From: Bryobacteraceae bacterium
GTDB lineage: Bacteria; Acidobacteriota; Terriglobia; Bryobacterales; Bryobacteraceae
Assembly (NCBI GenBank): GCA_019187195.1
Contig: JABAQT010000070.1
Location: 9,448 to 67,295 of the forward strand
Direction of reading: 5' to 3'
DNA: 57,848 nucleotides
A program made the position numbers and the translations under genes. This document shows, piece by piece, positions 28,105 to 35,214 of the stretch (positions within the stretch are counted from its first letter, which is position 1; the number at the start of each line of letters is the position of its first letter). The notes below the pieces were generated by a model. It worked only from the letters and a program-made list of their open reading frames with translations. It was not told the DNA's origin and did not search any database.

Positions 28105-28695
28105 CTACGGCGCAATCACCGGGGTAAGAGCCGGAACTTCCTGCTTGCCGTTCAAGCCCCGCCGTGCGGCCATCTCCGCCCCGATCGCTTCGCGGTCTTC
28201 CGCGCCAAGCACCGACGCGGCGTAGGGGAATATTTCCCGGTCCTCGATCCCGATGTGGTGCCGGTACAGTTCGGAAAGTTGTGACACCAGGGCGGAAAAG
28301 CGATCCGCGTCCGCCGCCGGAAGTTGTCCCTGTTGCAGCCACAACTGGCCTAACCGGTCGACTTCCGCGTGGTGACGGTCGGCGCAGTTGTGATCTTCCT
28401 CAAGCGAGTCCACTTTGGCGAGCAATGCCGCGGCTTCCGGCTTGCGAAGCTGCCGCAAACGCGGGAACAGACTCTCCTCTTCGTCAGCCGTATGCTTGGG
28501 CGCCGCTTCGCGGAAGTACAGCAGGCTCGTGGCGAGCGCTGAGCGCTGCTCGGCGCTTAACTCGCGGCCATTTGCCTGCGACGAGATCGTCGCCAGCACC
28601 TGAAGAAACCGTACAATCCTTCCGTGGCAGTCACCCATCATGCCAATCGGATCACTGAAATTGCTTTCGCGCTTCGCGCCTATGACAACAGGCAT
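28105..28695 (-). CDS. Hemerythrin-domain protein
   Basis: The 196-residue protein has a four-helix hemerythrin (HHE) pattern with ligands in CHGRIVRFL, HTADEEESLFPRL, DHNCADRHHAEV and HHIGIEDREIFPYA. It likely binds a di-iron centre able to react with O2, NO or related species. A 30-residue tail follows the domain. It begins 25 bases after the Ric stop with GAGG before its ATG, so it is probably co-transcribed with ric. It lacks a DUF542 domain and is not a simple copy of the other hemerythrins here. Confidence 0.85.
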   Translation of the reverse strand: MPVVIGAKRESNFSDPIGMMGDCHGRIVRFLQVLATISSQANGRELSAEQRSALATSLLYFREAAPKHTADEEESLFPRLRQLRKPEAAALLAKVDSLEEDHNCADRHHAEVDRLGQLWLQQGQLPAADADRFSALVSQLSELYRHHIGIEDREIFPYAASVLGAEDREAIGAEMAARRGLNGKQEVPALTPVIAP

Positions 28696-28720
28696 TCTTA
28701 CCTCGTTTCAGGCCCCCGCC

Positions 28721-29443
28721 TCAATTCTTATTCTCAAGCGCAATTGCCCGTGGGAATAAGATATTGTTTTCCAGATGAATGTGGACGTGCAAGTCTGCTT
28801 CCAGTGCCTTCAAACCCTCCAGCATTGCCCGATAGGTCGAGCAGGCATAAGGAGGCGGATCGAAATCCTTCGTGATCTCGCGGATCCGGATCAGCGCATT
28901 CCCCGCGCTGTCATGCTCGTGCTCCATCACCGAGATCGGATTTGCAATCGTGCCAAAGGGCGACGGCGGCAACATCCCTCCGCCTTGTGTGGCGGCTTCG
29001 GAGCGCTCTATCGCCGGAAACAGCATCATCTCCTCTTTGTGCATATGCAGGTTCAACTCTTCGGCCATCCCACCGAAGACCTGCTCTAGCTCGTGTAGCG
29101 CCACCGGATCCTTTTCGCCGTGGACGCGCGCCACCGTCCGCACCCTCTGCCCGACTCGCGGCAGTTCCAGTTTGAGGTACTCGTGGTGCTTCGTCACAAT
29201 GTGCTCGATCAGGTCCCTCAGCGGAGCCGTATTCCAGTCGGTCGATGGCGCGGGAGCCTTCGTGATGGCTCTGGCAATATCGTCCTTGACATTGTCGGGA
29301 GAAACCCCTTTAGCCCGGCATGCGTCTTCGAGCGAGCTCTTTCCGTGACAGCAGTAATCTATGCCGTATCTCTCGAGAACGCTCGCCGCGACCGCCGAGG
29401 TAGCCGCAATATCGCCAACCGGTGTGCTAGTTTCGATCTTCAT
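28721..29443 (-). CDS. ric: Iron-sulfur cluster repair di-iron protein (Ric/ScdA/YtfE)
   Basis: The 240-residue protein has the DUF542 N-terminal domain with YGIDYCCHGKSSLEDACRA (C31, C32) and a hemerythrin domain with LIEHIVTKHHEY, LNLHMHKEEMMLFPAIE, MEHEHDSAGNAL and HVHIHLENNILFPRA supplying His/Glu iron ligands. Ric proteins repair or supply iron to clusters damaged by NO or peroxide and are typical members of NO-responsive regulons. AGGAG precedes the ATG. It is the first gene of a unit with the next hemerythrin, and the strongest palindrome of the cluster lies upstream. Confidence 0.92.
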   Translation of the reverse strand: MKIETSTPVGDIAATSAVAASVLERYGIDYCCHGKSSLEDACRAKGVSPDNVKDDIARAITKAPAPSTDWNTAPLRDLIEHIVTKHHEYLKLELPRVGQRVRTVARVHGEKDPVALHELEQVFGGMAEELNLHMHKEEMMLFPAIERSEAATQGGGMLPPSPFGTIANPISVMEHEHDSAGNALIRIREITKDFDPPPYACSTYRAMLEGLKALEADLHVHIHLENNILFPRAIALENKN

Positions 29444-29469
29444 TGCATACTCCTGTCTAATTTCATTTC

Positions 29470-29512
29470 ATCATATCCGCCGCGAACTTTACAGGCTGTG
29501 ACTCCGGTCACA
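29470..29512 (-). promoter_or_regulatory. Candidate CRP/FNR-type site B and -10 element upstream of ric
   Basis: TGTGACTCCGGTCACA at 29497-29512 has perfect six-base arms, and the flanks ACAGGC/CCCTGT extend the symmetry to about 28 bases with one mismatch. On the minus strand TATGAT (29470-29475) starts exactly 30 bases from the centre, the position expected for a -10 with the site at -41.5. The site overlaps the stop codon of the upstream hemerythrin gene. A Shine-Dalgarno follows, so this transcript would have a leader of about 20 bases. Confidence 0.75.
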
Positions 29513-30077
29513 CCCTGTAATGCGCTTCCTGCCACTGATGCGCCAGGGACAAAGCCCGGGAAAAAATCGAGTCATTCTCCATCCCAATATGTAAATTGAG
29601 ATCACGATCCAGGGACTCGAATCTCTGTAATAATAATCGATACTGCTCCCCCGCATTCGGCGGCGGCTCGTAGTTGCCTGTCATCTGCCGCGCCTCCGCC
29701 AGCAAGTCGAGAATATCGTCGTGCTCTGACAGCGTGGCGCTGATCAGCGACTTCGTGCACCGGTTCGCCGCCATCGGCTCCCGCCCCTCCGCCGCTCTCT
29801 CGAGTGCCGTAATCACCGGAAATATCGTCTTCTCCTCGCGCCGCATGTGCCGTCCCAACTCATCCTCCAATCGAAACAACAGGCCCGGCAACGGCGCCAG
29901 CCGCGCGAAATCCCGATGGCAATGGCAGGCGTAAACCTCGCGCGCGGCCCCTCGCAAGGCCGGCAACTCCAACCGGAAGCGGTCATGGTGCGCCACGACA
30001 ATGCGCGCCGTCAGTTCGCTCAACGGCTTGTTGTTCCAATCGGTTCCGAACACGAAAAGCTCCTGCCGGCCCTCCAT
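29508..30077 (-). CDS. Hemerythrin-domain protein (Ric-like without DUF542)
   Basis: The 189-residue protein has the hemerythrin helices of Ric proteins, WNNKPLSELTARIVVAHHDR, HMRREEKTIFPVI, LSEHDDILDLL and LNLHIGMENDSIFSRAL, but no DUF542 cysteine domain. An extra CHCHRD sequence at about residue 52 could bind metal or heme. ATG 30077 with GAGGGGG eight bases before it is preferred over a TTG at 30101. It ends the unit that starts with the cupin-DUF2249 gene. Reaction with NO or O2 is inferred from fold and neighbours. Confidence 0.85.
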   Translation of the reverse strand: MEGRQELFVFGTDWNNKPLSELTARIVVAHHDRFRLELPALRGAAREVYACHCHRDFARLAPLPGLLFRLEDELGRHMRREEKTIFPVITALERAAEGREPMAANRCTKSLISATLSEHDDILDLLAEARQMTGNYEPPPNAGEQYRLLLQRFESLDRDLNLHIGMENDSIFSRALSLAHQWQEAHYRV

Positions 30078-30110
30078 GAATTCCCCCTCTCTTACGGTCA
30101 ATTACGACTT

Positions 30111-30125
30111 AATCGACAATCGATT
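30111..30125. repeat. Short inverted repeat in the gap before the third hemerythrin gene
   Basis: AATCGA-CAA-TCGATT has six-base arms and fills most of the gap between the small membrane-protein gene and the hemerythrin gene. It is FNR-like in being AT-rich, but its spacing differs from the four TGTGAC sites. It could be an internal operator or a weak hairpin that tunes expression within the unit. Confidence 0.35.
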
Positions 30126-30557
30126 TCAAATGGCGGCCGCCGCATTACCGCCAATACTGGAAGCATATAGCGCCGCTCCAAATGAAATAAGCAACACCAC
30201 CTCCGCCACGTCAAGCACCGCCAGCGACCAGGTGACCATCCGCCGCGCTCCCGGCCGGATGCCACCGTTCTCTTTGCGCCAGAACCCGGTCGCTTCCAGC
30301 AACACCGCGCCGCCCCAATGGTATACCGCGAAAACCGCCAACAGATTCCTCGTCACGCTATTCGGAACCGCATAGAGGATGGGCAGAATCGCCAGATAAT
30401 AAAGCCCCTCCATCTGAATCGCGCGCCGCATCATCTGGGGCTTCCGGCCCGGGGCGCCCGCCCCATTGACGAGTGACGGAACCGCCCGCCATTCGAACAC
30501 ATGCAGAACCACCATCGCGGCGGTCAACAGCAGTACGAAGGCGCTGTAAGCTTGCAT
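30126..30557 (-). CDS. Small membrane protein of unknown function
   Basis: I do not recognise this 143-residue protein. It has four likely transmembrane helices, near residues 4-22, 50-65, 73-92 and 108-130, with a basic loop (GRKPQMMRRAIQMEG) after the first. Single His residues occur in VLHVFEW and in YHWGGAV, close enough to membrane surfaces to be possible heme ligands, though this is speculative. It sits between cupin-DUF2249 (23-base gap) and a hemerythrin gene, on the same strand, so a link with the NO-related cluster is likely by context only. Confidence 0.7.
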   Translation of the reverse strand: MQAYSAFVLLLTAAMVVLHVFEWRAVPSLVNGAGAPGRKPQMMRRAIQMEGLYYLAILPILYAVPNSVTRNLLAVFAVYHWGGAVLLEATGFWRKENGGIRPGARRMVTWSLAVLDVAEVVLLISFGAALYASSIGGNAAAAI

Positions 30558-30580
30558 TCCGGGCTCTGAAGTTTACGCCG

Positions 30581-31192
30581 TTAGTGACTTCCCGCCGGCA
30601 CGGCTGCTTCAGGCGCGGATGCCGCCGCAAGAGCCACCCGTGACACCTTGATGCGAAACTCGTACGGTCCCCGCGCCTCGTACACCCAGGACAGTTCTCC
30701 CGGGCGCAATTGCTCCATTTGAGCGCGCAGCGGCTGAGGATCGTGATCGTTAATGAGAAAGAACGACTCGCCCACCGCGAGTTGATCAAAAGCGTAAAAG
30801 ACCGTACTGTGCCGCCGTTCCCGCGGCGTCTCCCGCAGGTCGAGCGCCCGCCCGTTCGGAGCCAGCGCGGTCCAGGCGGAAGCATCGGCGGGCCGGATCA
30901 TCGTGACCATCAACCGCGAGTCCTCCTTGGCCTCGAGGCGGTGCACCCTGCCCGGTGTCAGGCGAATCAACTTCCCCGGAACCATCTCCACGCATTGGCC
31001 GTCCTCGTAAAACAGCACCCGTCCACCCACCGAATAGACCGTCACCAGCCCGTTTGCCGCGTGCTCGGGCAAACCCTGTCCCGCGCGCAGCGACAGAAGC
31101 ATCACCCGCATCATGGGATCGTCCAACAGCACCCTGCGGCCGATTTCCTGATCGTTGAAGTCAGAAAATGTATTGATATCCAGTTCCTTCAT
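30581..31192 (-). CDS. Cupin plus DUF2249 domain protein
   Basis: The 203-residue protein has an N-terminal cupin barrel (about 20-105; LPEHAANGLVTVYSVGGRVL and VPGKLIRLTPGRVHRLEA) and a C-terminal DUF2249 domain (about 115-185; ALDLRETPRERRHSTVFYAF, INDHDPQPLRAQMEQLRPGE). DUF2249 proteins occur repeatedly beside nitrate/NO respiration genes and hemerythrins, with function unproven. It is the first gene of a three-gene unit. There is no ideal Shine-Dalgarno (GGGGAA directly before ATG), consistent with a very short leader, and palindromic site C lies upstream. Confidence 0.85.
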   Translation of the reverse strand: MKELDINTFSDFNDQEIGRRVLLDDPMMRVMLLSLRAGQGLPEHAANGLVTVYSVGGRVLFYEDGQCVEMVPGKLIRLTPGRVHRLEAKEDSRLMVTMIRPADASAWTALAPNGRALDLRETPRERRHSTVFYAFDQLAVGESFFLINDHDPQPLRAQMEQLRPGELSWVYEARGPYEFRIKVSRVALAAASAPEAAVPAGSH

Positions 31193-31201
31193 TTCCCCAC
31201 A

Positions 31202-31242
31202 ATGACAGCACCGGCCCGCTCAAGACGGTGACTTCCGTCACA
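31202..31242 (-). promoter_or_regulatory. Candidate CRP/FNR-type site C and -10 element upstream of cupin-DUF2249
   Basis: On the minus strand TGTGAC-GGAA-GTCACC occupies 31227-31242, differing from the full palindrome at one base. TGTCAT (31202-31207), a four-of-six match to TATAAT, begins 28 bases from the centre, as at site A. It ends nine bases before the start codon, which predicts a leader of only one to three bases. Confidence 0.6.
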
Positions 31243-31291
31243 CCAGGCAAAAAAATCCACCACCCGAAATCACCGGCGCAAACCCTTCGCC

Positions 31292-32446
31292 CTACCGGAA
31301 GATCTCCGGCTGAACCTGCACCAGGGGCTCCACGGGCCCGGCAACTGGCGGAGGAGGCGTCGCCCGCTCCACGCGCTTGCCCGATCCCTCCGTCTTTGGA
31401 TGATAGACGCATCGCGGATCTTCGGCCAAATAATCGCCCGTGAGCGCAAAGGACCGTGATCGCGAGCCACCGCAGAGGTTGCGGTATTCGCACTCGCCGC
31501 ACTTGCCGTGCAGATTGTCCGCGTTGCGCAGCGTCAGGAACAGTGGAGAGTGGCGATAGACTTCCACCAGGGAATCGCGGCGGACGTTGCCGCCGGAAAT
31601 CGGCAGGAACCCGCTAGGAAAGATCTCGCCCGTGTGCGAAATGAAGACAAACCCCTTGCCGTCGTTGATCCCCGCCTGTCTCTGGATGACATCGGGAGGA
31701 GCATGCCGCGAGTCCCCCGCCGGGCGGCGCTCCGCTTTTCGCTGCTGCGCCACGTACCGGCGGTAATGTTGCGCCTCGGTCGTCTTGATATCGAATGGCG
31801 CCGTCTTCGATAGCTCGTACAGGAAAGCGAACACCTCTTCATACTCTTCCGCCGTGAGATCCTGCGAAGCCGATGCCCGTCCGGTGGCCACCAGGAAGAA
31901 TACGCTCCATAGCCGTGCTCCGGAGTCCCGCACCACTTTCGAAATCTCATCCAGCCGGCCGATGCTATGCCGCGTCACCGTGGTGTTGATCTGCGTAGGC
32001 AAACCGATCCGCCGCGCGTGATTCAACGCCAGCATCGTCCTTGCGAAGGATCCTTCCACTCGCCGGAACCCGTCGTGGCTCGCCGCGTCCGGCCCATCCA
32101 GGCTGACAGCCATCCGCGCCACCCCGCATCGTTGAAACCTGTCGATGGCCGCCTCTGTCAGCAGGGGCGTGGCGCTCGGTGTGATCGTTGTCCGCAGCCC
32201 CAATTGCACGCTCTTTTCGAGCAGCGGGAAAACATCCGGACGCTTCAGCGGGTCCCCGCCCGTAAAAACCATCAACGGATCGCCAAACTCGCGAACCGTC
32301 TCCAATAGCCGGAATCCTTCTTGCGTGCTCAACTCGAACGGATTGCGGTTTGCAATCGCGCTGGCCCGGCAATGCACACAGGCCAGATCGCAGGCCTGGG
32401 TAAGCTCCCAGATCACCAGAAACGGAGCTTCATCAAAGCTTTTCAT
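31292..32446 (-). CDS. Radical SAM/SPASM protein (NirJ/AhbD-like family)
   Basis: The 384-residue protein has the radical SAM motif CDLACVHC (C19, C23, C26), the GGDPL segment after FTG, and a C-terminal SPASM-type cysteine set in CGECEYRNLCGG and DPRC. The family also includes heme-pathway enzymes such as NirJ and AhbD, and TIGR04053-type proteins. Substrate is unknown; a peptide or tetrapyrrole is possible. ATG 32446 overlaps the cupin stop (ATGA), so the two proteins are translationally coupled. The last 40 residues are proline-rich and not conserved in the fold. Confidence 0.82.
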   Translation of the reverse strand: MKSFDEAPFLVIWELTQACDLACVHCRASAIANRNPFELSTQEGFRLLETVREFGDPLMVFTGGDPLKRPDVFPLLEKSVQLGLRTTITPSATPLLTEAAIDRFQRCGVARMAVSLDGPDAASHDGFRRVEGSFARTMLALNHARRIGLPTQINTTVTRHSIGRLDEISKVVRDSGARLWSVFFLVATGRASASQDLTAEEYEEVFAFLYELSKTAPFDIKTTEAQHYRRYVAQQRKAERRPAGDSRHAPPDVIQRQAGINDGKGFVFISHTGEIFPSGFLPISGGNVRRDSLVEVYRHSPLFLTLRNADNLHGKCGECEYRNLCGGSRSRSFALTGDYLAEDPRCVYHPKTEGSGKRVERATPPPPVAGPVEPLVQVQPEIFR

Positions 32447-32811
32447 TTCCACGTACCTTGTTTCAATCGTGCCGCCACTTCGACATGATCGGCCTCGGTC
32501 GGCGGTGGACTGACCACGTGAATCGCCACCAGCCGGCTATCCGCTCTCAATCCCCGGGTTTCGCCCGCCGGAACAAATACCGTCGTTCCCGCCTGGCAGG
32601 CTTCCTCCTGCTCTCCGGCTACAACCCGGCCCTCACCCTCCAGCACTACCAGCAGCATGTCCACGCCCGGCCGGTGCACCGGGATGAACTGCCCTGGTTC
32701 CAGGCAGGTCAGCAAGGCTTTCATTTTAGCGCTCGCGCCAACCATCACGGGGTTGAACTTCTCGGGGCGGAATGACGCGGAGTCGCGGTAAGACTTCAGA
32801 TAGACAGCCAT
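32443..32811 (-). CDS. Small cupin protein coupled to the radical SAM gene
   Basis: The 122-residue single cupin has motif one VHRPGVDMLLVVLEGEGRVV (residues about 44-63) and motif two AGTTVFVPAGETRGL. Only one His remains in motif one and none in motif two, so a metal site is doubtful and a binding or sensing role is as likely as catalysis. It leads a two-gene unit and overlaps the radical SAM gene. Palindromic site D is directly upstream. Confidence 0.8.
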   Translation of the reverse strand: MAVYLKSYRDSASFRPEKFNPVMVGASAKMKALLTCLEPGQFIPVHRPGVDMLLVVLEGEGRVVAGEQEEACQAGTTVFVPAGETRGLRADSRLVAIHVVSPPPTEADHVEVAARLKQGTWK

Positions 32812-32817
32812 GCCACC

Positions 32818-32861
32818 AGATTAGGCCGGAACCGCTCACCATTGCTGTGACCATTGTCACG
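32818..32861 (-). promoter_or_regulatory. Candidate CRP/FNR-type site D and -10 element upstream of cupin/radical SAM unit
   Basis: TGTGACCATTGTCACG lies at 32846-32861, one outer base short of a perfect palindrome. On the minus strand a TAATCT hexamer (32818-32823) starts 31 bases from the centre and ends six bases before the start codon. The -10 is the weakest of the four (three of six). The arrangement again predicts transcription starting at about the ATG. Confidence 0.55.
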
Positions 32862-32878
32862 CACCCCAACTCTACAAC

Positions 32879-33823
32879 CTAGCCCTCAAACAGTGTCAAC
32901 CGCGCATCTGCCCTGCCTCCATCCCGGTCTCCATGCGCCCCGGCCTCGGGCTCGAATAGAAACTCGGAGTCCGGATTGTGCCGCCGATACCTCTCGAGCG
33001 CCATGGACCGTCTTTGAACCGCGTAACAATAAACACAACCGTGCGGGCACGTATCGTATTCGCCTATGTCGCGCGATTCGAAGCAGCCGCACTCCTCGCG
33101 GTTGCCTTTTAACTTCGCCCCGATCCGCCTCCCCGCCACGTCTTCCATCCGCCGCGCATCCACGCACCGCGCCTCGCCCGCGCCTTCCGCCAAAAATGCC
33201 CGCTGGGAACAGACCGTCAACTGCATTCCATTCGCGCGCGCAATCGTCACGAGTTCCGCCGTAAGCCGCTTCTTTTCCTCCCGGTCCGGATCCACCCACT
33301 CAAAACCCGCGCTGCTCGCGGCGGCGTCCAGATTGCGCCTGGTCTTCTTGTAAATCTGGGCGAATGAAATCACCACTTCGTCGGCGATGCCTCTCAATCC
33401 TTCAGCCAGCGAGGCAAAATTGTCAACGTGGAAGCTGGCCGGAGTCAGCGAACTGAACAGGATCGTGTCGTATCGCCATACAGCAACCCTCGATCCGTAC
33501 AGGTTGCGGACGAGCGCCACGTTCCCGATCGCTCTGCGGGCATCAACTACCGAGGACTCGAGCGCCCGCGGATAGCCGTTAATCGTGTGTTGCACAATGA
33601 ACGGGAACCCCATGCCGCGCACCTCGGGAAGGTATTTCAGGAACGGTCCGATATTCTTCGTCCAAAACACGATTCCATCCACGTCGGACGGCTTTAAGGA
33701 GACGCGATGGACCTGGCGCCCGTAAGGATTGACCATCTTGCAGTAACCGGCCTTGAGGCGATTGAGAAACCACGCGCCATAGAATGCCGGAATATCCGTC
33801 TTATAGCTGGCCGAAATGATCAT
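32879..33823 (-). CDS. DUF1848 family protein
   Basis: The 314-residue protein starts MIISASYKTDIPAFYG, the DUF1848 signature (usually SRRTDIPAFY), with VFWTKNIGPFL and VISFAQIYKK inside. Near residue 243 it has CGCFESRDIGEYDTCPHGCV followed by YCYA, a cysteine cluster resembling an iron-sulfur site. The function of this family is not known; a radical SAM-like or metal-dependent role has been suggested by this motif. It lies upstream of site D and is on the same strand, with its own start 122 bases after the TolC stop. Confidence 0.85.
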   Translation of the reverse strand: MIISASYKTDIPAFYGAWFLNRLKAGYCKMVNPYGRQVHRVSLKPSDVDGIVFWTKNIGPFLKYLPEVRGMGFPFIVQHTINGYPRALESSVVDARRAIGNVALVRNLYGSRVAVWRYDTILFSSLTPASFHVDNFASLAEGLRGIADEVVISFAQIYKKTRRNLDAAASSAGFEWVDPDREEKKRLTAELVTIARANGMQLTVCSQRAFLAEGAGEARCVDARRMEDVAGRRIGAKLKGNREECGCFESRDIGEYDTCPHGCVYCYAVQRRSMALERYRRHNPDSEFLFEPEAGAHGDRDGGRADARLTLFEG

Positions 33824-33945
33824 CGAGCCTTATGGTCCCGCAAGCCGCGGCCTCGTTGCCGGCGGGCATCTTCAGTTTGCGCCGCCGAGCGGCTCGCTGC
33901 AACACTCATGATGACGTGCGGGCACTGCGGATACGCCAGCTCTCC

Positions 33946-35214
33946 CTACCGCAACACTCCCGTCTCATATTCAACCACCGCCCCGCGCCACTGGTAGTCA
34001 TATCGCGCCGAAGCGTCCGCGATCTCCGCATTGGTCCGGTTCAACTGCGCCTGGCTCAATTCGATGATTGACCCCAATCCGAGGTCGTATCGCGTCTGCG
34101 CCAGACGTAAAGTCCGCTGGGCCTGCTCAGCCAGTCTGTGCGTCACCGTCAACCGCCGCCACGCCGTTTGCTCGTTGAGCCACGCGATACGCACCGCATT
34201 TGCCACCTTCACCTCGAACTCCCGCACTTCCTGTGAAATCGCCTCGCTCTTCAACGCCGCTTCGGCATGTCGCGCCTGAAACAGCTTGCCATTGAAGATG
34301 GGAATATTCACGTTCAGCCCGAACCCTCCATACGAGGAGGGAAGACGCCGCTCGGCGAACGGCAGCAGGCCGGTTGCGCCGAGCGCCTGCACGGACGGAA
34401 ACTTCAATCGCCGTTCGGCGTCGGCAAACCGCGCCGCGCTATCCTGCCGCAGCCGCAGCGACGCCAGATCCGGCCGCTGCTCCCGGGCCTTGCGAACCAG
34501 GGGCTCGCTGCTGATTTCCGGCGGCCTCACCTGGTTCTCCCCCTGCAGCACGTAGTTCTCCGCCTCCGTTTGCCCCATCGCCGCCGACAATTCCGATAAC
34601 GCCGCGGCGAGCTCGTTTTCTCCACGCACCACCAGCAACTCCGCCTCCGATACGTTCACCTCGGCGAAACTCACATCCAGGCTCGACCGCAGGTTGCTCT
34701 CCGCCAACTTCCCGATCTGCCGCGCCGTCAACTGCCGCATTTCGAGATTCTTACGCGCCGATTCAAGCACCGCCTGCGCCATCAGCCCCCTGTAGAAGAA
34801 CTCACGCACGTGCAGTCTCACCCTGGCCCGGTTATAGAAAGTCTCCTCTCTTAAGGACCGCCTGCGGCTTTCCTCGCTCGCCGCCAGTTTGCTCGTTCGC
34901 CCGAAGTCGGTCAGCAACTGCGACAAAGTGAGGCCTCCGGCAACACGCGACGAAAGGCTCGAATCCTGCAGCGTGCCCGCCGTGATTCGCGTCAGTTCCT
35001 GCGCATGCACCGCCGTCAGGCTCGCCCCGAACTGCGGCAGAAGCGGTGAGCGCGCCTGCGTAACAGCCTCGCCGGCGGCTTGCGCCCGCAGTTCCGCGGC
35101 GCGAATCCTCGGATGATTGCGCAAGGCAATCTCTTCGGCTTCACCGAGAGTCAGCGTTTTTTGTTGCGCGGGCAACAGCGCCCCCGCCAGCATCAGGCTC
35201 GCCAGTATCTTCAT
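33946..35214 (-). CDS. TolC-family outer membrane efflux protein
   Basis: The 422-residue protein has a signal peptide (MKILASLMLAGALLPAQQ) and two related halves of long helices with strands, typical of TolC trimers forming the outer membrane exit duct. Family features are LTLGEAEEIALRNHPRIRAA and the second-half repeat RLAEQAQRTLRLAQTRYDLG. Its ATG overlaps the RND pump stop (ATGA), so it is the last gene of the efflux operon. Substrate is not indicated. Confidence 0.9.
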   Translation of the reverse strand: MKILASLMLAGALLPAQQKTLTLGEAEEIALRNHPRIRAAELRAQAAGEAVTQARSPLLPQFGASLTAVHAQELTRITAGTLQDSSLSSRVAGGLTLSQLLTDFGRTSKLAASEESRRRSLREETFYNRARVRLHVREFFYRGLMAQAVLESARKNLEMRQLTARQIGKLAESNLRSSLDVSFAEVNVSEAELLVVRGENELAAALSELSAAMGQTEAENYVLQGENQVRPPEISSEPLVRKAREQRPDLASLRLRQDSAARFADAERRLKFPSVQALGATGLLPFAERRLPSSYGGFGLNVNIPIFNGKLFQARHAEAALKSEAISQEVREFEVKVANAVRIAWLNEQTAWRRLTVTHRLAEQAQRTLRLAQTRYDLGLGSIIELSQAQLNRTNAEIADASARYDYQWRGAVVEYETGVLR

